From an uncultured Opitutia bacterium (GTDB taxonomy: Bacteria; Verrucomicrobiota; Verrucomicrobiia; Opitutales; UBA953), in NCBI GenBank assembly GCA_903855995.1, contig CAIOAN010000013.1, positions 204,875 through 268,874 of the forward strand: DNA of 64,000 nucleotides, written 5' to 3'. A model generated the notes under the pieces. It saw only the letters and a program-made list of their open reading frames with translations, was not told the origin of the DNA and made no database searches. Positions 29,913-39,177 of the stretch are shown in pieces; position 1 is the first letter of the stretch, and each line of letters begins with the position of its first letter. Position numbers and translations under genes: made by a program.

Positions 29913-31400
29913 ATGAACGACTCCCCTTACCATCGTCAGTCCGGCGTCACCGCGATGAACCGTCGCGACTTCCTCTTCTGCTCCGGCGGCGGCCTCGGCG
30001 GCATCGCCCTCGCCAGCCTGCTCGGACAGGAATCGCTCCTCGCCGCCACGCCGACCAGTGGCGTCCTCCACGCCCCGGCCAAAGCGAAGCGCGTCGTCCA
30101 ACTCTTCATGGCCGGCGCCGCCAGCCACGTCGACATGTGGGACTACAAGCCGCTGCTCGAGAAGAAGCACGGCGAGAAGTGGGATCCGGGTGAAGCCGTC
30201 GAACTCTTCCAGAGCAGCCCGGGCTCGACCTTCGCGTCGCCGTGGAAATTCAAACCCTACGGCAAGTCGGGCAAGATGCTCAGCGACATCGTCGCGCCCA
30301 TCGGCGACGTCGTGGATGATATCGCCTTCGTGCATAATATCGTCGGCCGCTCCGGCGTGCACAGCCAGGCCACCCTGCTGCAGTCCACCGGCTTCCTGAT
30401 TCCCGGCTACCCGAGCATCGGCGCCTGGGTGAGCTACGGCCTCGGTTCGCTCAACGACAACCTCCCGACCTTCGTCGTGCTGCCCGATATCCGCGGCCTA
30501 CCTTCCAATGGTCAGAAGAACTGGGACTCCGCCTTCCTCCCTGGCCAGAACCAGGCCACCCAGGTGCGCGTCAACGCCCCAAAGCCCATCGCCGACCTCT
30601 CGCCGCCTCCGGCCGACTACATCACGCCCTCCGGCGAGACCGCCGGACTCGAACTCCTCGGCAAGCTCAACCGTGCCCATGCCGACTCGCATCCGGGCGA
30701 CCCACGTCTCGAAGCTCGTATCCGCAGCTACGAGCTCGCCGCCAAGATGCAGCTCGCCGCGCCCGACGCCCTCGATCTCTCCCAAGAATCCGAAAAGACC
30801 CAGGCCCGCTATGGCATCGATAACTCCACGAAGGTCTGGCCCAAGGAGATCAACGTCGCCGAGGAGCAGGATGCCTTCGGCCGTAAATGCCTGACCGCCC
30901 GACGGCTCCTCGAACGCGGCGTGCGCTTCGTGCAGATCTGGTCCGGCAACGACAACGGCTTCCCGCGTCGCAACTGGGACTCGCACGAGGACATCGCCCG
31001 CGACCACGCCCCGCTCTCGCTCGGCATGGCCAAGGGGACCGCGGCCCTCATCCAGGACCTCAAGGACCGCGGCATGTTCGAGGACACCCTGATCATTTGG
31101 ACCACCGAGTTCGGCCGCATGCCGTGCGCCCAGGGCGGAAAGGGGCGCGACCATAACCCCTTCGTCTTCACCAACTGGCTGGCCGGCGGCGGTATCAAGG
31201 GCGGCGTCTCCCACGGCCCGAGCGACGAGTGGGGCTACAAGCCCGCTGACCGGTCACACTTCACCCAGGGCTACGATATCCACGCTACCGTCCTGCACCT
31301 CCTTGGCCTCGACCACGAGAAACTTACCTTCCGTCACAACGGCGCCAACCGGCGCCTCACGGACGTCCACGGCCACGTGATCAAGGAGATATTGGCGTAA
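29913..31400 (+). CDS. DUF1501 family protein, Tat-like signal
   Basis: 495 aa; NRRDFLFCSGGGLGGIALASLLG; WTTEFGRMPCAQGGKGRDHNP; FRHNGANRRLTDVHG. Confidence 0.92.
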   Translation: MNDSPYHRQSGVTAMNRRDFLFCSGGGLGGIALASLLGQESLLAATPTSGVLHAPAKAKRVVQLFMAGAASHVDMWDYKPLLEKKHGEKWDPGEAVELFQSSPGSTFASPWKFKPYGKSGKMLSDIVAPIGDVVDDIAFVHNIVGRSGVHSQATLLQSTGFLIPGYPSIGAWVSYGLGSLNDNLPTFVVLPDIRGLPSNGQKNWDSAFLPGQNQATQVRVNAPKPIADLSPPPADYITPSGETAGLELLGKLNRAHADSHPGDPRLEARIRSYELAAKMQLAAPDALDLSQESEKTQARYGIDNSTKVWPKEINVAEEQDAFGRKCLTARRLLERGVRFVQIWSGNDNGFPRRNWDSHEDIARDHAPLSLGMAKGTAALIQDLKDRGMFEDTLIIWTTEFGRMPCAQGGKGRDHNPFVFTNWLAGGGIKGGVSHGPSDEWGYKPADRSHFTQGYDIHATVLHLLGLDHEKLTFRHNGANRRLTDVHGHVIKEILA

Positions 31401-31414
31401 AGCAGCTCGTCGTT

Positions 31415-32122
31415 CTACTTCTTCTTGTAGTACTTCACGTCATCAAGGGTTACCTTGTTCGACACGAGGAGACGCAGGACTTGCTTGGTTTCGTGGGCGA
31501 TGCCGGAAGAGCTGAAGCTGCCGATGAGCTTACCATCCACGGACGCTGTCATGGTATCGCCAAGGATCGTGACATTCAGGGAATGCCATTCGCCCACGCT
31601 GATATCGGCAGGAATGGTCTTAGCCTTGGTCTTGATGATATCCGCATCTTCCTTGGAGAGCTTACCAGCTTTGCGGTCATCGTAGTACTTCAAGAGCATC
31701 CCACCGGTCTTCATGTCCTGGAGGGTGACTTTCTTGGTGCCAAAGGTCGCCGCGCACAGATGGCCGGCATGCACTTCCTTCAGGGTCAAGTCGGCGAAGT
31801 TCAGCATCAGGGTGTCTTTCGCCTCATGGAATTTGAAACGCATCGTGGCGGTGCCGTCGATGAACTGGAAGGCGTGGCCGACATCCACCGCGTGGATGGC
31901 TTCCGGATGGATGTAAATGTACATCGTGCCGTCCACGAGATCGACCTCCTTGTTGCCTTTCGCGCTCCAGGAACTGCTGGTGTTCCAGCCGTTGCCCGGT
32001 TCGTCCTTCAGTTTCTGGGTCTCCTTACGCTCAAAGTCATCGGAGAACACGAGGGTGCCGAAGTTATCTTCAGCCACGACCGACAGGGCGAAACAGCAGG
32101 CAAGGATAGGAAGGATACGCAT
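31415..32122 (-). CDS. Secreted LamG/DUF1080-like protein of unknown function
   Basis: 235 aa; signal peptide MRILPILACCFALSVVAED; LVFSDDFERKETQ...GEWHSLNVTILGDTMTASVDGKLIGSF; convergent with 29913-31400. Confidence 0.7.
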   Translation of the reverse strand: MRILPILACCFALSVVAEDNFGTLVFSDDFERKETQKLKDEPGNGWNTSSSWSAKGNKEVDLVDGTMYIYIHPEAIHAVDVGHAFQFIDGTATMRFKFHEAKDTLMLNFADLTLKEVHAGHLCAATFGTKKVTLQDMKTGGMLLKYYDDRKAGKLSKEDADIIKTKAKTIPADISVGEWHSLNVTILGDTMTASVDGKLIGSFSSSGIAHETKQVLRLLVSNKVTLDDVKYYKKK

Positions 32123-32185
32123 GGGAGGGGTAAGCGGACACTGAGGTCGGACTCAGCTAAGCCAAGCGGGAACGAGCCGACTCTA

Positions 32186-32249
32186 GGTAGGGACAGCACC
32201 ACGTGCTGTCCTAGCAACCCCTATGTCGTGACGCGGTCCCGGCCCTACC
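32186..32249. repeat. Pair of GGTAGGG-framed palindromes (GGACAGCAC-CAC-GTGCTGTCC at 32191-32211 and the GTCGTGAC-type stem)
   Basis: Same two modules recur at 43218-43285; the second is reverse-oriented between sites. Confidence 0.88.
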
Positions 32250-32390
32250 TCATGCACCGCAGCATTCATTCCGGTTTCCGGTCTCCTATTGAGCCCTGTC
32301 TCTCCCCGTGTCCCCATGTCCCCGTGCCCCCTCGCGTGCACCGCACGCGTTCACCTTTGCACTTTTGCACCTTTGCACATCATTCACCTC

Positions 32391-33572
32391 ATGTTTCGGT
32401 TTCTGTCCCTCACCCTCCTGACATCCGTCCTCTCCGCGCAGACGATCACCATCGCCCCGGCGCCCGTCGATCGCGCGGCCTTGGTCGTGCAGGTCAAGGT
32501 CGCACGCTGCACGGGTGACGTACTCTCGGCCAAGGATGCGACCGGCCACGAATACGACCTGCAGGCCGATGACGACGAAAGCAGCACCTTGGTCCTCGGG
32601 TTCGTTCCTGCCAACCAAGCGGTGACCCTCAAGGTGGCCACCGTCGCCAGCACGCAGCCTCACGCGATCAAGGTCGGCCCAGGCGAAGACGGCCTGACGA
32701 TCTCAATCGATGGCCAAGCAGCCCTCAATTTCCGTACCGACAAGACCAAGAAACCTCGGGCCGACATCAAGGACGAGATCCTGCGTGCGGGCTACCTCCA
32801 CCCGGTACGCTCCCCCTCCGGTGCCATCGTCACCGGAGACTACCCGGCCAACCATCCGCACCACCACGGCATCTGGACACCCTTCACCAAGGCGGTCTTC
32901 CAGGGACGAGCCACGGATTTCTGGAACATGCAGTCGAAGAAAGGCGAAGAACAGTGGCACGGCGGCGGACGACTTTGGTCCGGCGAAGTCTACGGCGGCT
33001 TCGAAGCCGAGATGCACATGAACGACCTGAGCGGCCCTAAGCCCATCACCGCCCTGGTCGATCGCTGGTCGGTCACGGCCTACGCCATTTCGCATGCGCC
33101 CAAGCCGATGCACGTCTTCGACCTCACGACCACGCAGACCTGCACGACGAACGACCCGCTCGAGCTCCCCGAATACCATTACGGCAGCTTCGGCCTCCGC
33201 GGACCCGACGAATGGAACGGCAAGGACGGCGCCCGCTACCTGACCTCTGAGGGGCTCAGCGACCGAAAGAAGGCCGACGGTACCCGCGCCCGCTGGTGCT
33301 ACCTCGGCGGCAAGACCAGCGCCGGACTCTCCGGTACGGCCGTCCTGGGCTTCCCTGGTAATTTCCGCTTTCCGATGCCCCTGCGTCTGCATCCGGACAT
33401 GCCCTACTTCTCGATTGTCCCACAGAAGCTCGGCGCTTTCTCCATCGAGCCCGGCAAGCCTTACGTCACCCGCTACCGCTTCGTGGTCACCGACGGCGAA
33501 CCCGACGCCAAACTCTTCGACGCCTGTTGGAATTCATTGGCGCATCCGGCGGTGGTGAGTGTGGTGAAATAG
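32391..33572 (+). CDS. DUF6807/PmoA-like family secreted protein
   Basis: ATG at 32391 begins MFRFLSLTLLTSVLSAQ; GYLHPVRSPSGAIVTGDYPANHPHHHGIWTPF and PDMPYFSIVPQKLG motifs. Confidence 0.8.
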   Translation: MFRFLSLTLLTSVLSAQTITIAPAPVDRAALVVQVKVARCTGDVLSAKDATGHEYDLQADDDESSTLVLGFVPANQAVTLKVATVASTQPHAIKVGPGEDGLTISIDGQAALNFRTDKTKKPRADIKDEILRAGYLHPVRSPSGAIVTGDYPANHPHHHGIWTPFTKAVFQGRATDFWNMQSKKGEEQWHGGGRLWSGEVYGGFEAEMHMNDLSGPKPITALVDRWSVTAYAISHAPKPMHVFDLTTTQTCTTNDPLELPEYHYGSFGLRGPDEWNGKDGARYLTSEGLSDRKKADGTRARWCYLGGKTSAGLSGTAVLGFPGNFRFPMPLRLHPDMPYFSIVPQKLGAFSIEPGKPYVTRYRFVVTDGEPDAKLFDACWNSLAHPAVVSVVK

Positions 33573-33711
33573 GTTCAAGCGGTTGGCGGGTGGCGGTTAG
33601 CGGTTAGGAAAGACATACGTTTCGGGTAGCGGGTGGCAGCCCCGGGTGGCAGGTGGCGGGCAATACACGCTCAAGGGGAAACCGGTGACCGGATGATTGG
33701 TGGGGACATGA

Positions 33712-33831
33712 GGTAGGGACGTGATTGCCATCACGTCCGTGGGCGGACGGATGTCGGATTGGTCGGTGACCTTGCCCGGCTCGACGCGCCCACGGATGCG
33801 AACGGCGGTCATGGCAATGACCGCCCTACCC
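33712..33831. repeat. 120-bp composite palindromic repeat, copy 2
   Basis: GGTAGGGACGTGAT-TGCC-ATCACGTCC...GGCGGTCAT-GGCA-ATGACCGCCCTACCC; reverse complement of 24384-24503 with internal substitutions. Confidence 0.9.
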
Positions 33832-34080
33832 ATGACAGGTAGCAGCGGTTAGCGGTTGGCGGATGGGAGAGACATTCATTCCGGGTGGCAATTGGTAGGG
33901 CGGGCCCTGACTTCGAACGGACGGCTCGGAGTGCCATCCCTACCCAATGCACACCTAAGGGGTTCCTGGTCTCCCATGAGTCGTGCATCAATCTAACCGC
34001 TAACCGCCAACCGCTAACCGCTTCCACCTCCCTACGCTTCCTCCTTTATCATCCCTCCTTCATCCTCCATCTTCACTTCC

Positions 34081-34725
34081 ATGCCCTCCCGCAAATCCGC
34101 CTGGATCGATGTCACCACCCCGTTCGCCAACGGCATGCACGGCTGGCCGGGCAATCCTCCGACGGTGATCAAGCCGCACGCCTCGCTCGCCAAGGGCGAT
34201 GTCTGCAATGTCTCGGTCTTCAACCTGAACACGCATGCGGGGACGCACATGGACTCGCCCTGGCACTTCCTCAAAGGTCTGGGCACGATGGATGACCTGC
34301 CCTTCGACGCCGTCATCGGCCCCTGCCGCGTGGTCGAGATCAAGGACCAGGAATCCATTAAGCCAGCCGAGCTCGCGAAGTTGAAACTCAAGAAAGGCGA
34401 GCGCATCCTTTTCCGCACCCGTAACTCGCAGGTGAGCTGGAAGAAGAAGTCCTTCGACAAGGATTTCGTGTACGTCTCCAAGGAGGCCGCGCAGTATCTC
34501 GCGGACAAAGGCGTGCGCACCGTGGGCATCGACTACTTCAGCGTCGGCGGGTTCTACAAGGACGCGGTCCCGACCCACCATATCCTGCTCGGCAAGAAGG
34601 TCTGGATCATCGAAGGGCTCAACCTCGCCAAGGCCAAGCCCGGCCGCTACGAGATGATTTGCCTACCGATCCGCATCGCGAAAGGCGACGGCGCCCCCTG
34701 CCGCTGCATCCTCCGCCCGCTCTGA
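34081..34725 (+). CDS. Cyclase family protein (kynurenine formamidase-like)
   Basis: 214 aa; HAGTHMDSPWHF metal-binding motif; GIDYFSVGG. Confidence 0.88.
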   Translation: MPSRKSAWIDVTTPFANGMHGWPGNPPTVIKPHASLAKGDVCNVSVFNLNTHAGTHMDSPWHFLKGLGTMDDLPFDAVIGPCRVVEIKDQESIKPAELAKLKLKKGERILFRTRNSQVSWKKKSFDKDFVYVSKEAAQYLADKGVRTVGIDYFSVGGFYKDAVPTHHILLGKKVWIIEGLNLAKAKPGRYEMICLPIRIAKGDGAPCRCILRPL

Positions 34726-34727
34726 GG

Positions 34728-35501
34728 TCAGTCGAGGGTCTTCTTGCCCCGCGCGAAGGCGCTCGGGGTCACGCCGGTATGCTTACGGAACTGCGCGGTG
34801 AAGCTGCTCTGGTCGCAGAAGCCGAGGCGCATCGCGAGCACGCCCAGTTTTTCCTCGCCCTTGCGGATGCTTTCGCAGGCGGCGCGGACGCGACACTTCA
34901 TCCAATAGTCACGAGGCGAAAGGCCGAGCGCGTCGGTGAAACGACGCTGCAACTGGCGCACGGACAGCCCGCAGGCGTCGGCAAGCGTCTGCGCCGAAGG
35001 GTATTCGGCGACATTCTCCTGCAACATGCGCGTCGCGGGACCAATCTTCACGTTCATCGACGCAACCGGCGCCTGGCCCATGCACACGCGCGAGACGCCG
35101 AGAATCCCGATGATATCACCTTTGCGATTCCGCACGGGATACTTGCTCGTGACGTGCCAGTCGGGCAGGCCGACGGCATCCAGACAGATTTCGATCTTAT
35201 CCAGTAATGGCTTACCGGTCCGATAAACTTCGACGTCGTCGGATGTGTAAGATTGAGCCAGCACACCAGGAGTCAGGTCTTGGTCCGTCTTGAAGAGCAT
35301 CTCCCACGCTTCGCGGAAACCGTGGCGCGTGGTCCACAGCCCGCTCGCATAGAGATGCTCGCCGGCTCGGTTCTTGAGGAAACACAGAAAGCCCGGGAGC
35401 GAATCGAAGATCGCCATCATCTCGGCATCCACGACGACCTCCTGAAGATAGTCTTTCTGTTTAGCCAGTAGGCCAGAACGGTCAGGTGTCGCTTTTGGCA
35501 T
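34728..35501 (-). CDS. AraC family transcriptional regulator with N-terminal PAS-like domain
   Basis: 257 aa; DSLPGFLCFLKNRAGEHLYAS PAS-like; LADACGLSVRQLQRRFTDALGLSPRDYWMKCRVRAAC...LGFCDQSSFTAQFRKHTGVTPSAF. Confidence 0.9.
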   Translation of the reverse strand: MPKATPDRSGLLAKQKDYLQEVVVDAEMMAIFDSLPGFLCFLKNRAGEHLYASGLWTTRHGFREAWEMLFKTDQDLTPGVLAQSYTSDDVEVYRTGKPLLDKIEICLDAVGLPDWHVTSKYPVRNRKGDIIGILGVSRVCMGQAPVASMNVKIGPATRMLQENVAEYPSAQTLADACGLSVRQLQRRFTDALGLSPRDYWMKCRVRAACESIRKGEEKLGVLAMRLGFCDQSSFTAQFRKHTGVTPSAFARGKKTLD

Positions 35502-35622
35502 AAAAAAGGTATATGGAGTTTAAAAAGCCCTCAAGGGGAAGACTAATAGGTGAAACACCTGTGATTATTATCTAAAAGCGATTTGCACCAAAGGTTCCGC
35601 TGGGTGATAAAAATAATCCCAC

Positions 35623-36327
35623 ATGAAGCCTGTTGTCCAAATCTCCCTAGACCTCACGAACATCGATGAGGCCCTCGAAACTGCCGCCATGGCCATGCGT
35701 GCCGGGGTAGATTGGCTGGAAGCCGGCACCCCCCTCATCCTCGCCGAGGGCCTCCACGGCGTCCGCGCCCTGCGTAAGGCTTTCCCCAACATCCCGATCG
35801 TGGCCGACCTGAAGACGATGGATGGCGGCTACCTCGAAGCCGAGATGATGGCCAAGGCCGGCGCCACCCACGTGGTGGTGATGGCCCGTGCCCACGAAGA
35901 AACCCTGAAGGTCATCGTGAAGGCAGGCCGCGACCATGGCGTCCAGGTGATGGGCGATAACCTCGGCTGCCCCGACATGGTCGCCGGCGCCAAGCTCTGC
36001 GAAGACCTGGGCTGCGATTTCGTCATCCACCACATCGGCTACGACGAACGTCGCGGCATCGCCGCCCGCGGACTCCGCATGCCCAGCCCGATGGACCAGC
36101 TCCGCGAAGTCGTCCAAGCGGTCAACGTCCCGGTTCAGGCCGTTGGTGGCCTCACCCTCGAGCAGGCGGTGCGTTGCCCGGAATACGGCGCCCCGCTCGT
36201 CGTCCTCGGCGCTCCGCTCACGATCGATGCCGACGCCTTCAAGACCGCCTCGGGCGACCTCGAGTCCTCCCTGCGCCTGATCTGTCAGAAGGTCCACGCC
36301 TACGGTGACGTCAAAGTCGGCCGCTAA
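35623..36327 (+). CDS. OMPDC-superfamily decarboxylase/synthase (3-keto-L-gulonate-6-P decarboxylase / hexulose-6-P synthase-like)
   Basis: 234 aa; DWLEAGTPLI, VADLKTMDGG (DxKxxD) and GGLTLEQ motifs. Confidence 0.82.
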   Translation: MKPVVQISLDLTNIDEALETAAMAMRAGVDWLEAGTPLILAEGLHGVRALRKAFPNIPIVADLKTMDGGYLEAEMMAKAGATHVVVMARAHEETLKVIVKAGRDHGVQVMGDNLGCPDMVAGAKLCEDLGCDFVIHHIGYDERRGIAARGLRMPSPMDQLREVVQAVNVPVQAVGGLTLEQAVRCPEYGAPLVVLGAPLTIDADAFKTASGDLESSLRLICQKVHAYGDVKVGR

Positions 36328-36369
36328 ACATTCCCCCTATACTCCATACTCTATACTCCATACTCTCTC

Positions 36370-37395
36370 ATGAATAACGCCGCCGTCGTCAACTTCGCCC
36401 CCGAAAAGGGCTCCGTCGAAATCCGCGAGATCGCCCGACCCGTCATTGGTGAAGAAGACGTCCTGCTCGAAGTCGCCAATATCGGCGTCTGCGGTAGCGA
36501 CCTCCATCAGTGGACTGCCGACCATTCCTGGCCGGTCAACTACCCGGTCGTCCTCGGCCACGAATTCGCCGGCCGCATCGTCGAGCTGGGCAAGAAGGTC
36601 GAAGGCTGGAAGGAAGGCGACCGCGTCGTGAGCGAGACCGCCGCGATCATTTCTGCCAACAACCCGATGACCCGACGCGGGCTCTACAACCTTGACCCTA
36701 CCCGCAAGGGCTTCGGCTACGGCGTGAACGGCGCGATGACCAAGTACGTCCGCGTCCCGCAGCGCATCCTGCACGCGGTGCCGGACGCCCTCCCCTTCGA
36801 ACAGGCCTGCCTGACCGAGCCTTGCTGCGTCGCCTACAACGCCGTGGTGAAGAACGCGCGCATCGAACCCGGCGACCGCGTAGTCGTCCTCGGGCCCGGC
36901 ACGATCGGCATCCTCTGCGCGGCGATGGCCAAGCAGTGCGGCGCCGAAGTCGCCATCGTCGGCCTCCCGCAGGACGCCCACCGTCTCGCGATCGCCAAGC
37001 AGTATGGCTGCGAAGTCATCATCGGCGATGCCAAGCCCTGGGCCCAGCAGCGCGACGGCCTCGGTTGCGACGGCGTGATCGACGCCGCCGGCGCCTCCGC
37101 GACCTTGAAGATTGCGCTCGATATCGTCCGCCCCGCCGGCTGGGTCAGCAAGGTCGGGTGGGGTCCTCAGCCACTCGGCTTCAACCTCGATCCGCTGGTG
37201 CAGAAGAACATCACGCTCCAGGGCAGCTTCAGTCACAACTGGCCCATCTGGGAACGCGTCATCGCCCTCATGGCCAGCGGACAGTTCGACGTCCGTCCGA
37301 TCATCGGCGGCGTCTGGCCCATCACCGACTGGCACACGGCCTTCGAGAAGATGCACAAGGGTGAAGTCGTGAAATCCGTCCTCAAACCCGTCTGA
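36370..37395 (+). CDS. Zinc-dependent alcohol/polyol dehydrogenase (threonine dehydrogenase-like)
   Basis: 341 aa; GVCGSDLHQW, GHEFAGRIVELGKKVEGW and GPGTIGILCAAMAKQCGA motifs. Confidence 0.9.
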   Translation: MNNAAVVNFAPEKGSVEIREIARPVIGEEDVLLEVANIGVCGSDLHQWTADHSWPVNYPVVLGHEFAGRIVELGKKVEGWKEGDRVVSETAAIISANNPMTRRGLYNLDPTRKGFGYGVNGAMTKYVRVPQRILHAVPDALPFEQACLTEPCCVAYNAVVKNARIEPGDRVVVLGPGTIGILCAAMAKQCGAEVAIVGLPQDAHRLAIAKQYGCEVIIGDAKPWAQQRDGLGCDGVIDAAGASATLKIALDIVRPAGWVSKVGWGPQPLGFNLDPLVQKNITLQGSFSHNWPIWERVIALMASGQFDVRPIIGGVWPITDWHTAFEKMHKGEVVKSVLKPV

Positions 37396-37397
37396 GC

Positions 37398-38285
37398 ATG
37401 CGCCTCCAAGACAAGGTCATCATCGTCACCGGCAGCACGACTGGCATCGGCAAAGCCATTGCCAAACGCTGCGTGCGCGAAGGCGCCAAGGTCGTCATCC
37501 ACGGACTCGAGAAGGATCTCGCCGAAGCCACGCTCGCCGAGATCGGCGCGGAAGCCGCCAAAATCTGGGTACCCAAAGGCGGGCAAGTCATCGTCCAAGG
37601 TGCCAACGCAAAGCACACACCCGCAAACGCCGAGCCTGTTGCAGTCTCTCACATCGAAGACCTGATGTCACCGGGTTGCCCGCAGCGCTTAGTCGACCTC
37701 GCGGTAAAGACCTTCGGCAAGCTCGACGGCGTGGTGAACAACGCGGCGATTATCGCCCAAGGCAATATCCAGACCACCGACGCGGCCTTCTTCCATAAGA
37801 TGCTCGCGGTGAACACGGTCGTCCCGTTCCTGCTCATCCAGACCGCCCTGCCCCACCTGACGAAGTCTCGCGGCGCGGTGCTCAACATCGGCAGCGTCAA
37901 CGCCTACTCGGGCGAACCCAATCTGCTTCCCTACAGCGTCTCGAAAGGCGCGCTGACGACCCTGACCCGCAATCTGGGCGACTCACTCCACCGCCTCAAC
38001 GGCGTGCGCGTCAATCAGATCAACCCGGGCTGGGTGCTCACGGAGAACGAAGCCCAGCGTAAGAAGGCACACGGCCTCAAGGCCGACTGGTATGCCGACC
38101 TGCCCCGTGTTTACGCGCCCTCGGGTCGCCTGATCACGCCTGATGAGATCGCCGCGGCGGCCATCTACTGGCTCGCCGACGAAGCCGGCCCGATCAGCGG
38201 CTCAGTCGTCGAACTGGAACAGCATCCTTTCATCGGCCGTAACCCGCCGAAGGATCCGGAAAACCTGCCGGGACAGAAAGCCTGA
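37398..38285 (+). CDS. SDR family oxidoreductase
   Basis: 295 aa; VTGSTTGIGKAIA; LDGVVNNAAI; YSVSKGAL. Confidence 0.9.
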   Translation: MRLQDKVIIVTGSTTGIGKAIAKRCVREGAKVVIHGLEKDLAEATLAEIGAEAAKIWVPKGGQVIVQGANAKHTPANAEPVAVSHIEDLMSPGCPQRLVDLAVKTFGKLDGVVNNAAIIAQGNIQTTDAAFFHKMLAVNTVVPFLLIQTALPHLTKSRGAVLNIGSVNAYSGEPNLLPYSVSKGALTTLTRNLGDSLHRLNGVRVNQINPGWVLTENEAQRKKAHGLKADWYADLPRVYAPSGRLITPDEIAAAAIYWLADEAGPISGSVVELEQHPFIGRNPPKDPENLPGQKA

Positions 38286-38287
38286 CC

Positions 38288-39172
38288 ATGCCGAAGATCG
38301 CCGCCTTCCCGAAGGCCTACATGCATGCCCTCTGCAAGGACGGCACGATGAAACTCTCCGAGTGGTTCACACTAGCCGCCACGCTCGACGTCCAAGGCCT
38401 GGAGTTCTACGCCGGCTTCCTCGAGATGGCCGACGAATCCAAGTGGCCGGTCTTACGCCGCCAGGTCGCCGACCTCGGGATGTCCATCCCGATGATGTGC
38501 TGCTCGCCCGACTTCACGCACCCGGACAAGGCCTTCCGCGATACCGAGATCGCCAAGCAGATGCGCTGGATCGACATGACCCACGCGCTCGGCGGTTCCT
38601 ACTGCCGCGTACTCAGCGGCCAGCGCCGTCCCGAACTCACCGACGCCGAAGGCGTGCGCCTCGCGGCCGAGAGCATCGTCGCATGCATACCTTACGCCAA
38701 GGAACGCGGTGTCACGCTCATCCTCGAGAACCACTACAAGGACGATTTCTGGATGTATCCCGAGTTCGCCCAGAAGATGGACGTCTTCTGCGCCTTGGTG
38801 AACGCCCTACCCTCCGACGGGTTCGGCGTGAACTACGACCCCAGCAACGCCTACATCGCCGGAGACGACCCCATCGCGCTGCTCAAGCGCGTCTCGCATC
38901 GCGTCGTGACGATGCACGCCTCGGATCGTTACCTCATCGAAGGCACGTTGGAAGACCTCCGGAAGGAAGAAGGCGGCGCGGCCGGCTACGCTAAACGCCT
39001 CCGCCACGGCGAGATCGGCAAGGGCCTTAACGACTACGACGCCATCTTCACCGAACTCAAGCGCGTCGGCTTCGACGGCTGGATCAGCATCGAGGACGGC
39101 GTCGACGGCATCGACCAGCTCCGCCGCAGCGCCGACTTCCTCAAGCACAAGACCGCCCAATACTGGGGCTAA
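38288..39172 (+). CDS. TIM-barrel sugar phosphate isomerase/epimerase family protein
   Basis: 294 aa; LILENHYKDDFW; FGVNYDPSNAYIAGDDP; RVVTMHASDR; DGWISIEDGVDG. Confidence 0.88.
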   Translation: MPKIAAFPKAYMHALCKDGTMKLSEWFTLAATLDVQGLEFYAGFLEMADESKWPVLRRQVADLGMSIPMMCCSPDFTHPDKAFRDTEIAKQMRWIDMTHALGGSYCRVLSGQRRPELTDAEGVRLAAESIVACIPYAKERGVTLILENHYKDDFWMYPEFAQKMDVFCALVNALPSDGFGVNYDPSNAYIAGDDPIALLKRVSHRVVTMHASDRYLIEGTLEDLRKEEGGAAGYAKRLRHGEIGKGLNDYDAIFTELKRVGFDGWISIEDGVDGIDQLRRSADFLKHKTAQYWG

Positions 39173-39177
39173 GACTT

